Shown: piece after piece, positions 32,150 through 42,033 of the stretch
Numbering within the stretch: position 1 is the first letter of the stretch
Layout of the letters: each line of letters opens with the position of its first letter
Assembly: GCF_947489035.1 (NCBI RefSeq)
Contig: NZ_CANLCI010000017.1
Coordinates: forward strand, 28,518 to 92,517
Source of the DNA: an uncultured Ferrimonas sp.
Lineage (GTDB): Bacteria > Pseudomonadota > Gammaproteobacteria > Enterobacterales > Shewanellaceae
Direction of reading: 5' to 3'
DNA length: 64,000 nt
The notes under the pieces: model-generated
What the model was told of the DNA's origin: nothing
The model's input: the letters and a program-made list of their open reading frames with translations, nothing else
Databases searched by the model: none
Translations under genes and position numbers: made by a program

Positions 32150-32740
32150 TGTCTTGTACTCCGTTACCAGCCTTACGCTTTAATACCGCAAGCTCAAAAG
32201 CATCCATGCCTTATGACTGTGAAAACATCTTATTAAAATCAACAACATTTAAAGGATTAGTCGACCATTTAATAAATGCCAAGGTGCCAATTAAACCTAT
32301 CAAATGTAACCAACCCACCGCAACCACCAGCGAATGTTACTCGCCCCCGTGCAGATGCTGATTAGGCTGCGCTTAACTGTAAACACAACCCACTGACACT
32401 CATTTATTCAATGATTCGAGGCTTGGTGAGGAGGTATTTAAGTGCAAAGATTGGGGCGGTCGTTCTGTTTATCGCTACTGTTATCTTGCCTAAGGCAATC
32501 GCGGCACACGAATAAATAATGAAGCGTTGAACAATAATCGCCATCCGCACGAGTAAATGATTCAATCAACTTAATCCTGAGCCGAATTGTTGCAGGCTTA
32601 AATTAGGGTATTTTATGTACTGGGGATCAACAAGAGATCTGCCGATGCAGCCTAAGAGCCTACGGCGTTCGAGCCGTCGGCGCATCACACCGTCACTGCC
32701 TCGCCTGTGATGGCGTGGCGCTAACCAAACGCCAGATATG
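32150..32740. other. Long gene-poor gap, A+T-rich in its left two thirds
   Basis: About 590 bp without a recognisable gene. 32150-32600 is visibly more A+T-rich than its surroundings and contains only the candidate micro-ORF at 32411. At 32650-32725 there is a G+C-rich, self-complementary stretch: ACGGC with GCCGT, then ATCACA with TGTGAT flanked by GCGC on both sides. This could be part of an unknown structured RNA or a decayed element; no tRNA, attC or insertion-sequence ends could be confirmed. Confidence 0.5.
32411..32515 (+). CDS. Candidate 34-residue membrane or secreted peptide
   Basis: From ATG 32411 the frame encodes a peptide with a basic start (MIRGLVRRYLSAK) and a hydrophobic run (GAVVLFIATVILPKAIA) ending AAHE, which looks like a signal peptide or a single membrane helix. 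No ribosome site precedes this ATG. A strong AGGAGGT (32429-32435) instead stands 6 nt before a GTG at 32442 that opens a different 24-codon frame. Either frame could be real, or neither; I have no homology for either. Confidence 0.3.
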   Translation: MIRGLVRRYLSAKIGAVVLFIATVILPKAIAAHE

Positions 32741-32775
32741 AAAAAACCGCAGCACCTAACGGTACTGCGGTTTTT
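32741..32775 (-). terminator. rnpB intrinsic terminator
   Basis: On the minus strand AAAAACCGCAGTACC pairs with GGTGCTGCGGTTTTT (one G-U) around a GTTA loop, ending in a run of six T. It begins 8 nt after the predicted 3' end of RNase P RNA. Confidence 0.92.
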
Positions 32776-32782
32776 CATAAAT

Positions 32783-33168
<386 letters not shown>

Positions 33169-33176
33169 AGCCGCGG

Positions 33177-33205
33177 AGTATAGCGACTGTTATGCCACTC
33201 TACCA
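33177..33205 (-). promoter_or_regulatory. rnpB promoter with G+C-rich discriminator
   Basis: Minus-strand TATACT (33182-33177) is followed by CCGCGGC and the predicted RNA start about 7 nt later; TGGTAG (33205-33200) is 17 nt upstream as a weak -35. The -35 includes the rsmI stop codon. A G+C-rich discriminator is typical of stringently controlled stable-RNA promoters. Confidence 0.65.
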
Positions 33206-34039
33206 GCCCTGATCGAGCCCATGCTTGTAGAGTGCGTTCTTTTTAACCCCATGAATCTGCGCCGCCAATGCAGAAGCCTTCTTCAAGGGCAGTTCTTGGC
33301 ACAATAATTCGGTGGTGCGTAGCGCTTCAGCCGACAACCCTTCGCCGTTATCGCGAAACGGAGCAATCATCATCACCATCTCACCACGAGTGCGGTTGTC
33401 GTCCTCTTTTAACCACTCAATCAGCTCACCCACGGGCAAACCTTTAATGGTTTCAAAACTTTTGGTGATCTCCCGCGCCAGCACCACTTGTCGCTCGGCG
33501 CCCATCACTTCGGCCACGCTGGCCAAGCTGTCGAGCACCCGCCGCGGTGATTCGTAAAAGATCATGGTGCGTGGCTCTTCCACGAGGGCTTGCAGCACAT
33601 CGGTACGGCCTTTTTGCTTAGCCGGTAAAAAACCTTCAAAGGTGAAGCGATCCGATGGCAAACCCGAAGCACACAACGCGGTGGTGGCTGCACAAGGGCC
33701 AGGCAGCGGGATCACGGTAAAACCCGCCTCGCGTACTTGGCTAACAAGGTGATAGCCCGGATCGGAGATCAGTGGCGTCCCCGCATCCGACACCAGCGCA
33801 ACGGCTTCGCCCGCTTGCAGCTTGCTAATGATGGTGCCAACGCGCTGGCGCTCATTATGATCGTGCACCGATAAGGTGCGGGTGCTGATGCCAAAGTGGC
33901 TAAACAACTTGCCGCTGTGGCGAGTGTCTTCGCAGCAGATCACGCTGACTTGTTCCAGCACTTGCAATGCCCGCTGGGTGATATCGGATAAGTTACCGAT
34001 GGGCGTGGGCACAATATAAAGTGCAACATCTAGAGACAT
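33200..34039 (-). CDS. rsmI: 16S rRNA (cytidine-1402-2'-O)-methyltransferase RsmI
   Basis: A tetrapyrrole-methylase-fold SAM enzyme of 279 residues that 2'-O-methylates C1402, partner modification to RsmH. The opening [35 protein letters not shown] near 86-101 and the [20 protein letters not shown] stretch are characteristic, as is the C-terminal [19 protein letters not shown] helix-turn-helix-like tail. Divergent from lpoA; its stop lies within the rnpB promoter. Confidence 0.96.
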   Translation of the reverse strand: MSLDVALYIVPTPIGNLSDITQRALQVLEQVSVICCEDTRHSGKLFSHFGISTRTLSVHDHNERQRVGTIISKLQAGEAVALVSDAGTPLISDPGYHLVSQVREAGFTVIPLPGPCAATTALCASGLPSDRFTFEGFLPAKQKGRTDVLQALVEEPRTMIFYESPRRVLDSLASVAEVMGAERQVVLAREITKSFETIKGLPVGELIEWLKEDDNRTRGEMVMMIAPFRDNGEGLSAEALRTTELLCQELPLKKASALAAQIHGVKKNALYKHGLDQGW

Positions 34040-34088
34040 TAGGGGGTGACCTTAGGGCAAGCCAATTGGTTTACGACAAACAGGGAGT

Positions 34089-34110
34089 TAAACTAAGAGG
34101 TCTTAGTTTA
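34089..34110. promoter_or_regulatory. Perfect 22-bp palindrome between rsmI and lpoA
   Basis: TAAACTAAGA and TCTTAGTTTA are perfectly complementary around a GG centre, 50 bp upstream of rsmI and 19 bp upstream of the chosen lpoA start. Its place in a divergent intergenic region and its two-turn length fit an operator for a dimeric regulator. I do not recognise the motif. Confidence 0.6.
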
Positions 34111-34128
34111 TCAGAGTGGATCCCACTG

Positions 34129-35949
34129 GTGAAAAGCCTTTCTGTTCAGACCGGTCGTCACGCCTTAATGGCACTAGCCCTATGTGGCTTAATCAGTTGT
34201 GCCAGCGCCCCTGCGCCCAAGCCAACGGTTTCTAAACCAACGGTGACGCTGGGCTTTGCCAGTGAAACCCCAGCTTACTACCTGCAGCAAGCGGAAGGCA
34301 GCCAAGATCAGCAGCGGTTGGCCTACTTGCTGCTTGCTGCCCGTGCGTACCTGGATCAAAACCAGCCACAACTGGCGCAGCAGTTATTAGAGCGCATCGG
34401 TGCTTCGATCCCCGAGTCTGGCACCTTGGCGGCGGAACAGCGTTTATTGCAGGCCAAATTGGCGCTGCTGCAAGGAGATCGCCAGCAGGCGCAACTATTG
34501 CTGCAATGGCCGCGGTCATGGAGCCTACCCGCCGCCCAGTGGCGTGATGCGTTAGCGATTGAGATCAGTCTCTACCAGCAAAGTGGTGATGCCTTAAATG
34601 CCGCCTATGGCCACTACCGCTTAACTCAATACTTGCCGCAACCGCTGCAACAGCAAAACTGGGACGCCTTATGGCAAGCGCTAAGCCCAGTCGGCGAAGC
34701 GCAACTGAGTGAACAGCTAAGCCAAAGCCGCGATCCAAACTGGCGCGGCTGGTTGGAGTTGGGCTTGATTGCCCAGCGTTACACCATGGATCCCAGCACC
34801 ATGCTGCAGCAACTGGCGCAATGGCAGCAGCAAAACCCGAGCCACCCCGCGGCGCGTAAATTACCGGCGGCCTTAGAACGCACCATCAATGTGCAGCCCT
34901 ATCGCCCAGCAAAAGTGGCGGTACTGCTGCCGTTATCCGGCCGCATTAGCCAGCAAGCTCGTGCACTGCAAGACGGCATGTTGGCTAACTTGCTGGATCA
35001 AGACGAACGCCGCCAAGTGGCATTTTTTGATACCGATGCCATTGATGCGGCCGATGCCTATCAGCAAGCGCTAGATCGTGGAGCCGAGTTTGTGATTGGC
35101 CCGCTGAGAAAGCAGAACGTGGATAAGGTGCTGGCCAACTACCAAGGTGAAGTGCCACTGCTGGCCTTAAACCAAGGGCTGCAAACGGCCGCCAAGCCGG
35201 ATCTGTACTTCTTTGCCTTATCCCCAGAAGCGGAAGCCGAACAAGCCGCCCAACGCATGCAGCAGCAAGGGCTGCAGCGGCCACTGGTTTTGGCCTCTGG
35301 CAACGCCATTGGCAAACGCATGGCAGAACGCTTTGCGAAGCAGTGGCAAGAGCTTACCGACGACAGCGCCGAGATCCACTACTTCGGCGCAGGGCAGCAG
35401 ATGCGTGGCTCGGTGCAGCAAGCGCTGCATGTGGATCAAAGTAACGCGCGCATCAAAGCGATTAAGCAGCTGTTTGGCCCCAAAACCGAAGCGGATTTCC
35501 GCTCCCGTCGTGACATCGACAGCCTCTACTTGGTTGCCAATGCCAGCGAAGTGCGGCTGCTAAAGCCATTTGTCGATGTGAGCTTAGCGGTGTTTGCCGA
35601 TCCACTGGCGCTGTACACCAGCAGTCGTGCCCACGGCGATCTGCGTTCGGATCAACAAGCCGCAGAGCTACAAGGGCTACGCCTTAGTGACATGCCTTGG
35701 CTGTTGCGGGACAATAACCAACTGCAGCAGGCTACGGCGTTGTGGCCTAATCGCAGTTTGGCGCAACAACGCTTGTATGCCATGGGCTACGACAGCTGGA
35801 GCCTGATCGACCGGTTAGCGCAGATGCGGGTATTTACCGGCTACCGCATGCGCGGTTTATCCGGCCAGCTAACGGTGCAACCGGATGGCCAATTAGAGCG
35901 TGGCTTGGAATGGTCGCGGTACCACAAAAATGGATTAAAGGCCGACTAG
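34129..35949 (+). CDS. lpoA: Penicillin-binding protein activator LpoA (outer membrane lipoprotein)
   Basis: An outer membrane lipoprotein that reaches through the peptidoglycan to activate PBP1a, encoded here at 50375. I use GTG 34129, with GGA 8 nt upstream, because it yields a clean lipoprotein signal ending LISC (Cys24), giving 606 residues; the longer frame from 34021 runs into rsmI. An N-terminal helical TPR-like domain (about 50-270) is followed by a periplasmic-binding-protein fold (about 285-590; AVLLPLSGRISQQARALQDGML). Immediately followed by yraN. Confidence 0.93.
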   Translation: MKSLSVQTGRHALMALALCGLISCASAPAPKPTVSKPTVTLGFASETPAYYLQQAEGSQDQQRLAYLLLAARAYLDQNQPQLAQQLLERIGASIPESGTLAAEQRLLQAKLALLQGDRQQAQLLLQWPRSWSLPAAQWRDALAIEISLYQQSGDALNAAYGHYRLTQYLPQPLQQQNWDALWQALSPVGEAQLSEQLSQSRDPNWRGWLELGLIAQRYTMDPSTMLQQLAQWQQQNPSHPAARKLPAALERTINVQPYRPAKVAVLLPLSGRISQQARALQDGMLANLLDQDERRQVAFFDTDAIDAADAYQQALDRGAEFVIGPLRKQNVDKVLANYQGEVPLLALNQGLQTAAKPDLYFFALSPEAEAEQAAQRMQQQGLQRPLVLASGNAIGKRMAERFAKQWQELTDDSAEIHYFGAGQQMRGSVQQALHVDQSNARIKAIKQLFGPKTEADFRSRRDIDSLYLVANASEVRLLKPFVDVSLAVFADPLALYTSSRAHGDLRSDQQAAELQGLRLSDMPWLLRDNNQLQQATALWPNRSLAQQRLYAMGYDSWSLIDRLAQMRVFTGYRMRGLSGQLTVQPDGQLERGLEWSRYHKNGLKAD

Positions 35950-36886
<937 letters not shown>

Positions 36887-36889
36887 CCC

Positions 36890-37453
36890 ATGATCCGAGT
36901 GCTTTTCGCCTGTTTATTGGTGTCGCAATTGGCTGGCTGTGCCGCCGCCATTGTTGCTGGTACCGTGGGCACCGCCGTAATGGTGAATGATAACCGCAGC
37001 GTGGGCAGTCAAATTGACGATCACACCATTGAACTGGAAGTGATGGCCGCACTGAGCAACCACAAGGATCTGAGCAATCAAACTCGGATCAGCGCCACCA
37101 GCGTTAATCAGCAAGTGTTGTTGGTGGGTCAGGTACCCAACCAGATGCTGCACACCAAAGCGGTGCAGCTAATCAAACAGATTGACGGGGTTGAACGAGT
37201 GCACGATCAACTGCGTACGGGGAATCCTCTGGGCTTTACCAGTCGCTCTAACGACAGCTGGATCACCACCAAGGTGAAGTCACGCATGCTCAGCAACGAC
37301 AAGCTGAATTCGTTGCGGATTAAAGTGGTTACCGAAAACCGTGAAGTATTCTTACTGGGTGTGATCAGTCAGCAAGAAGCCAAACTGGCGGTGGATATTG
37401 CCCGCAATACCGATGGCGTTAGTAAGGTCATTAAGGTGTTCCAATACCGCTAA
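36890..37453 (+). CDS. dolP: BON-domain outer membrane lipoprotein DolP
   Basis: A 187-residue lipoprotein with signal ending QLAGC (Cys17) and two BON domains (about residues 44-112 and 122-187; VGSQIDDHTIELEVMAAL and DSWITTKVKSRML). DolP (YraP) of E. coli sits at division sites, binds anionic lipid, and supports envelope integrity and BAM function. Three nt after diaA; last gene of the lpoA-yraN-diaA-dolP unit, followed by a terminator. Confidence 0.93.
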   Translation: MIRVLFACLLVSQLAGCAAAIVAGTVGTAVMVNDNRSVGSQIDDHTIELEVMAALSNHKDLSNQTRISATSVNQQVLLVGQVPNQMLHTKAVQLIKQIDGVERVHDQLRTGNPLGFTSRSNDSWITTKVKSRMLSNDKLNSLRIKVVTENREVFLLGVISQQEAKLAVDIARNTDGVSKVIKVFQYR

Positions 37454-37473
37454 GTTCTTCGGCGGCTACAAAC

Positions 37474-37504
37474 AAAAAACCGGCGTATTGTACGCCGGTT
37501 TTTT
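37474..37504. terminator. Bidirectional terminator between dolP and trpS
   Basis: ACCGGCGTA and TACGCCGGT form a 9-bp stem with a TTG loop, flanked by six A on the left and six T on the right, so it can end transcription in both directions between these convergent genes. Confidence 0.93.
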
Positions 37505-37522
37505 ATTGCCTGGGCTGCGGAG

Positions 37523-38530
37523 TTAACGCGGCATCGCTGGCAAGCCCAGTACGTTGTGTACCCGAGCTAAGGTTTTAGCCGCGCGTTCACGGGCGCCCAT
37601 GGCACCGGCTTTCATCACTTGATCCAAGTAGCCTTGATCGGCACGAATATCATTGTAACGCTGCTGCATTGGCTCCAAGAAGGCACACACCGACTCGGCG
37701 GTGGCGACTTTCAGGTGGCCATACATCTTACCTTCAAACTCGGCCTCAATCTCAGCGTGGCTCTTACCCGAGGTAGCAGAGTAGATGCTCATCAAGTTAG
37801 AAACGCCCGCTTTGTTTTCAATATCAAAGCGCACGATCGCTGGGTCATCGGAATCGGTTACCGCTTTCTTAAACTTCTTGGTGATCAGCTTAGGATCTTC
37901 CAGCAAGCCGATGCGGTTGTTGGCGTTATCGTCGGATTTCGACATCTTCTTGGTTGGCTCTTGCAAGCTCATTACCCGCGCGCCAGCCGCTGGGATGTGC
38001 GGCTCTGGCACGGCGAAGGTATCACCGTAAATGTTGTTGAAACGGGTGGCGATATCGCGGCTTAGCTCTAAGTGCTGCTTCTGATCATTGCCCACGGGCA
38101 CTTCGTTGGTTTGATACAACAAAATATCCGACGCCATCAGCACGGGGTAATCGAACAAACCAACGTTGATGTTTGACGCGTGGCGCTGAGATTTGTCTTT
38201 AAACTGGGTCATCCGGTTCAGCTCACCCATCTGGGTGTAGCAGTTCAAGATCCAGCTCAGTTGCGAATGCTCTGGCACGTGTGACTGCAGGAAGATGGTG
38301 CTCTTGTTTGGATCGATCCCCAGCGCTAAGTACAGCGCCAAGGTATCCATGCACGCTTGGTGCAGCTTCGCGGGATCTTGACGAACGGTAATGGCGTGCA
38401 GATCAACCACACAGTACAACGCATCATGAGTCTCTTGCAGGTTTACCCACTGACGCAACGCGCCCATGTAGTTACCTAAAGTCAGCCCACCGGAGGGTTG
38501 GGCGCCGCTAAATACGATCGGTTTGCTCAT
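37523..38530 (-). CDS. trpS: Tryptophanyl-tRNA synthetase
   Basis: A class I aminoacyl-tRNA synthetase that charges tRNA-Trp. 335 residues. The HIGH-like motif is TLGN ([16 protein letters not shown]), the KMSKS loop is KKMSKSDDN near residue 195, and the DHQQH-like [12 protein letters not shown] stretch is present. It shares one base with gph upstream; the rpe-gph-trpS string is the E. coli dam-rpe-gph-trpS order. Confidence 0.98.
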   Translation of the reverse strand: MSKPIVFSGAQPSGGLTLGNYMGALRQWVNLQETHDALYCVVDLHAITVRQDPAKLHQACMDTLALYLALGIDPNKSTIFLQSHVPEHSQLSWILNCYTQMGELNRMTQFKDKSQRHASNINVGLFDYPVLMASDILLYQTNEVPVGNDQKQHLELSRDIATRFNNIYGDTFAVPEPHIPAAGARVMSLQEPTKKMSKSDDNANNRIGLLEDPKLITKKFKKAVTDSDDPAIVRFDIENKAGVSNLMSIYSATSGKSHAEIEAEFEGKMYGHLKVATAESVCAFLEPMQQRYNDIRADQGYLDQVMKAGAMGARERAAKTLARVHNVLGLPAMPR

Positions 38531-39228
38531 TATGCGCAGTTCTCTGTTAGTGCCGGCAGTGACGCCAGCAGGTGTTGAAAGTGATCTAGGGCCAAGTTCG
38601 GTTGTTCTATTCGAATGTCTTGGCCGTAGTTGTAACCGTAGCTTAGCCCTACGCTTGGGCAGTTAGCCGCCTTAGCCGCTAAAATGTCGTTACGAGAATC
38701 GCCCACCATCAGCAGTTGCTGTGGCTGTAACTGCCAACGGGATAACAGGGTATTCAGTGGCAATGGGCTGGGTTTTCGTTCCGCTAGGCAATCGCCACCA
38801 AACCAAAACTCAAAGTGGCTTGCGATCCCAGCATCCAGCAGCAGTTGCGCCACAAATTGGCTGGGCTTATTGGTGACAAGTGCCAATTTATAGCCCCGCC
38901 GTTGCAGCTCACTGAGGGTCGAAGCCACCTGTGGGTACAGCATGCTAGGGTTAGCTTGATGCTTGGCGTAAGCACGGTTGAAATGCGCCAACGTTTGCTC
39001 AATTAACGCGGATGGCAGCGTGGGATCCGGCTCAACCGCATTGCTTAAGGCGCGCTTAATCAGCATCAAGGCACCGTTACCAATCCAGTCTAGGGCATCC
39101 GCTTGCTGACACGGAGGCCGACCCACCGCCACTAAGGCTTCAGCCGCTGCGGCGGCTAAGCTCGGGCCCGAATCGATCAAGGTGCCATCCAAATCAAACG
39201 CGATGGCACGAACGTTGGCAAATTCCAT
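38530..39228 (-). CDS. gph: Phosphoglycolate phosphatase
   Basis: A 232-residue HAD-superfamily hydrolase that dephosphorylates 2-phosphoglycolate from DNA repair. Motif I is [11 protein letters not shown] (residues 11-20), motif II includes LVTNKPS, and motif III/IV is [10 protein letters not shown]...[15 protein letters not shown]. Located between rpe and trpS with single-base overlaps on both sides. Confidence 0.95.
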   Translation of the reverse strand: MEFANVRAIAFDLDGTLIDSGPSLAAAAAEALVAVGRPPCQQADALDWIGNGALMLIKRALSNAVEPDPTLPSALIEQTLAHFNRAYAKHQANPSMLYPQVASTLSELQRRGYKLALVTNKPSQFVAQLLLDAGIASHFEFWFGGDCLAERKPSPLPLNTLLSRWQLQPQQLLMVGDSRNDILAAKAANCPSVGLSYGYNYGQDIRIEQPNLALDHFQHLLASLPALTENCA

Positions 39229-39896
39229 TACGCTTGCGCCAATTCAGCGCGCATCTGATCAATCACCGCTTTGTAATCTGGCTGATTGAAAATGGCAGAG
39301 CCCGCCACAAACATATCGGCACCGGCTGCCGCAATCTCGCGGATGTTATCCACTTTTACGCCGCCATCGATCTCTAGGCGAATATCGCGGCCGCTGGCAT
39401 CAATGCGTTGGCGTACTTCGCGGATCTTATCCAAGGTGCCAGGAATGAAAGACTGGCCACCAAAGCCAGGGTTAACCGACATCAGCAAGATCACATCCAG
39501 TTTATCGATAACGTAATCCAAGTAATGCAGTGGCGTTGCCGGATTAAACACCAAGCCAGCCTGACAACCGTGTTCTTTGATCAGCTGAATGCTGCGATCC
39601 AAATGCTCGCTGGCTTCTGGGTGGAAGGTAATGATAGAAGCACCGGCTTTAGCAAAATCCGGGATCAAGCGATCCACCGGCTTCACCATCAAATGCACAT
39701 CAATGGGTGCAGTAATGCCGTAATCCCGCAATGCCTGACACACCATTGGGCCAATGGTCAGGTTGGGAACATAGTGGTTATCCATAACATCAAAATGAAC
39801 CACGTCGGCGCCATCGGCCAGAACCTTAGCTACGTCTTCACCCAAGCGGGCAAAATCCGCGGACAAAATGGATGGTGCGATCAAGTGCTTAGTCAT
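39228..39896 (-). CDS. rpe: Ribulose-phosphate 3-epimerase
   Basis: Interconverts ribulose-5-P and xylulose-5-P in the pentose phosphate pathway. 222 residues, TIM barrel, from ATG 39896 ([21 protein letters not shown]); the longer frame adds an unconserved extension. [17 protein letters not shown], the [14 protein letters not shown] and [12 protein letters not shown] blocks carry the catalytic aspartates and phosphate site. Confidence 0.97.
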   Translation of the reverse strand: MTKHLIAPSILSADFARLGEDVAKVLADGADVVHFDVMDNHYVPNLTIGPMVCQALRDYGITAPIDVHLMVKPVDRLIPDFAKAGASIITFHPEASEHLDRSIQLIKEHGCQAGLVFNPATPLHYLDYVIDKLDVILLMSVNPGFGGQSFIPGTLDKIREVRQRIDASGRDIRLEIDGGVKVDNIREIAAAGADMFVAGSAIFNQPDYKAVIDQMRAELAQA

Positions 39897-40082
39897 TACC
39901 TTGTCTCTAAATCCGTCAGTAAAAGTGGCCACATTCTATCGCTTTGACTTATGAGACCCAAATGGCTTTTTATACTGACATTGCCGTCAGCACAAAAGAT
40001 CAGTAATTTAACAATCACCCCCTAGGTTCATCCTCACCACTGACTGACTTATTTTGGGCTTGCCCACACACTAAAGGGATCG

Positions 40083-40727
40083 ATGATGAACATGTTTATA
40101 CGCTCCACCTTCGCTGCCACGGTATTGATCAGCAGCGCCAACGCTGCCGCCCTCGAACTGGGCTCCGGCACCAACGTCACCTTTAACGCCGCGGTGGTAA
40201 GCAACTACTTGTTCCGTGGCGTCACCCTGTCTGATGATAAAATTGCTGGGCAATTAGGGGCCGATTTAGAACATGATTCTGGCTTCTATGCTGGCGTGTG
40301 GGGCTCAAATTACGACAACGATGGCGATAACGAGATTGAGATCGATTGGTGGGGAGGCTACGGCTTTGCCATTAACGACAACATCGACATCGATCTTGGC
40401 GTAACCCGCTACTACTATGCCGATGTCGGCGGCCACAGTACGGAATTTTACGCGGGGGCGGCTGTCTATGGTTTGGGGTTAACCCTCTACTACGACGACA
40501 CCTTGGAATCCTATTACTTTGAAGGCAATTACGATTTCGATGTTGCCGACAACACCGTCTTAAGCACCCATGCCGGTTACACCGAACCCGATGGCGCCGA
40601 TGGTGCCTATGACATGGGCGTTACCGTAACCTATGACTGGAACGAGTACGTGGCGCTTTTTGTTGGCGTAGTGACGCACGAAGAGGAAGATGAAGCCTTT
40701 GTTGCTGGTGTTAATTTTTCGTTTTAA
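40083..40727 (+). CDS. TorF-family outer membrane beta-barrel protein
   Basis: A 214-residue predicted outer membrane protein. The signal peptide ends around Ala20-Ala21 (SSANAA), and the mature part is Asp/Tyr/Gly-rich with alternating hydrophobic strands and a C-terminal aromatic residue (VNFSF) typical of barrels. VVSNYLFRGVTLSDDK matches the start of the TIGR02001/TorF-like putative porin family. Substrate unknown. An ATG three bases downstream is an alternative start. Preceded by a 186-bp gap from rpe; its transcript should stop at the hairpin at 40761-40795. Confidence 0.82.
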   Translation: MMNMFIRSTFAATVLISSANAAALELGSGTNVTFNAAVVSNYLFRGVTLSDDKIAGQLGADLEHDSGFYAGVWGSNYDNDGDNEIEIDWWGGYGFAINDNIDIDLGVTRYYYADVGGHSTEFYAGAAVYGLGLTLYYDDTLESYYFEGNYDFDVADNTVLSTHAGYTEPDGADGAYDMGVTVTYDWNEYVALFVGVVTHEEEDEAFVAGVNFSF

Positions 40728-40757
40728 TTTGACTGGTTAATTTATCAACAATTACGA

Positions 40758-40763
40758 TATAAT
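40758..40763 (+). promoter_or_regulatory. Perfect -10 hexamer at the left edge of a terminator
   Basis: TATAAT lies 33 nt before the small gene at 40796. The best -35 at 17 nt is GGTTAA (weak). A start at about 40770 would fall inside the terminator stem-loop, so transcripts from this promoter would lack the 5' arm of the hairpin. Confidence 0.45.
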
Positions 40764-40795
40764 CGCCTTCATGGATCCGCAGGAGGCGATTTTTT
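40761..40795 (+). terminator. Terminator of the porin gene carrying the next gene's ribosome site
   Basis: AATCGCCT (40761-40768) pairs with AGGCGATT (40784-40791), followed by T residues to 40795; the next base begins the ATG of the small gene. The loop and 3' arm contain AGGAGG, the ribosome site of that gene. Confidence 0.75.
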
Positions 40796-41020
40796 ATGGT
40801 TCGCGTGAGTAAGAAACAGTGGGCGGCAATGCTGGTAATACTGGCTCTGTTCGCAGCACCACAAATCAGCCATAAAGCCTCTTGCTGGCTTACTGAGCAA
40901 TGCGCCAACAGCCAACAAAAAGTCGGTTGGGTGCAATGGCTCGTCAGCTCCAGTGGCCAGCTGCACTTCTTCAATCTGCTTGAGCTATTCCACCAGCCCA
41001 ACTCTGATAATCACTTCTAA
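40796..41020 (+). CDS. Small protein with N-terminal signal or membrane segment, unrecognised
   Basis: 74 residues, not recognised. A basic start (MVRVSKKQ) is followed by a hydrophobic run (WAAMLVILALFAAP, about 9-22) that could be a signal peptide or an anchor, then two cysteines (ASCWLTEQC, residues 30 and 36) and an aromatic C-terminal half. AGGAGG lies about 9 nt upstream. Its TAA overlaps the ATG of the DUF2970 gene (TAATG), which argues that it is translated and coupled to it. Confidence 0.6.
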   Translation: MVRVSKKQWAAMLVILALFAAPQISHKASCWLTEQCANSQQKVGWVQWLVSSSGQLHFFNLLELFHQPNSDNHF

Positions 41021-41193
41021 TGCAGACGCTATTGAGCGTACTTGCCGCCCTATTTGGGGTACAAACCGAAGCCAACCGACAGCGGGATTTTGCGCGCCAA
41101 TCGCCGCTGCCCTTCATCGTGGTTGGTGTTGTGCTGATCGTACTGTTTGTGCTGAGCCTGATGGCTTTGGTGCAGTGGGTATTGCCCGCTTAA
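41020..41193 (+). CDS. DUF2970 family small membrane protein
   Basis: A 57-residue protein, MQTLLSVLAALFGVQTEANR followed by QRDFARQSPLPF and one long membrane helix (about residues 32-53). The LxxxLAALFGVQxExNRxRDF...PFI pattern is that of DUF2970, a short family of unknown function in proteobacteria. It starts at the ATG overlapping the upstream TAA and runs 4 nt into the end of the convergent dam gene. Confidence 0.8.
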   Translation: MQTLLSVLAALFGVQTEANRQRDFARQSPLPFIVVGVVLIVLFVLSLMALVQWVLPA

Positions 41194-41999
41194 CGATATA
41201 GCGCGAACAGCTCTGGCACTTTCTTACGCCCGTTAGCGCTTTGGCTAATGGAGCGCTGCACCGTAATGGTTTCCATTTTTGACTCGTGATACAGCTTTCG
41301 AGCCACCGGCGTATCGTGGTTACTGATCAAAGTAGGCACGCCGCGTTGTGCCGCTTCTGCAGCACAGTCCGCCAGCAACGCTTGATCGTCCAACGAAAAA
41401 CCACCACTGGCGTAGCTGGTAAAGTTAGCCGTCGTCGACAACGGCAAGTACGGTGGATCGCAATAGATTACATCGCCGCTTTGTGCCCGAGCAAAAGACT
41501 CGGCATAACCTTCGCAAATAAAGGTGGCTCGCTGGGCTTTTTCAGAAAAGAAACGCAGCTCTTTTTCTGGAAAATAAGGCTTTTTATAGGAACCAAACGG
41601 CACATTGAAACCGCCTTTTTTGTTGTAACGACACAGGCCGTTATAACCGAAGCGATTCATGTACAAAAACAGCAGCGACCGATCCCACACTGCGGTGGTT
41701 TGGTTAAACTCAGCACGCAGTCCGTAGTAGGTTTCTTTATCGTTATTTTCTGGCGTAAACAGTTTTTGCGCATCGGCAATAAACTGTTCTGGCTTATGCT
41801 TCAGGACATTGTACAAACCGATGAGATCAGGATTGATGTCACTAAGCTGGTAGGAATCAAAATCGGTATTGAGAAACACCGAACCGGCACCGACAAAGGG
41901 TTCAACCAAACGTTCAGCCACAGGCAAACGTGCGGATATTTGATCCACAAGTTTGTATTTACCACCTGCCCATTTCAAAAACGCTCTGGATTTTGTCAT
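41190..41999 (-). CDS. dam: DNA adenine methylase Dam
   Basis: Methylates adenine in GATC for mismatch-repair strand choice and replication timing. 269 residues from ATG 41999 (MTKSRAFLKWAGGKYKLVD); the longer frame runs into damX. The SAM site FLKWAGGK, the FVGAGSVFLNTDF motif and catalytic DPPY (IYCDPPYLPLS, near residue 182) are visible. 34 nt after damX; the aroK-aroB-damX-dam-rpe order is as in E. coli, with three inserted genes between dam and rpe here. Confidence 0.97.
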   Translation of the reverse strand: MTKSRAFLKWAGGKYKLVDQISARLPVAERLVEPFVGAGSVFLNTDFDSYQLSDINPDLIGLYNVLKHKPEQFIADAQKLFTPENNDKETYYGLRAEFNQTTAVWDRSLLFLYMNRFGYNGLCRYNKKGGFNVPFGSYKKPYFPEKELRFFSEKAQRATFICEGYAESFARAQSGDVIYCDPPYLPLSTTANFTSYASGGFSLDDQALLADCAAEAAQRGVPTLISNHDTPVARKLYHESKMETITVQRSISQSANGRKKVPELFALYR

Positions 42000-42033
42000 C
42001 TGCCAATCTTCGTTTGCCGTAAAGGCGGGGATT

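Noticed and set aside
32650..32730. tRNA or integron attC remnant, suggested by a GGCGTTCGAGCC stretch and inverted repeats
   Set aside because: No acceptor/anticodon arms can be paired into a cloverleaf, and no RYYYAAC/GTTRRRY core pair is present.
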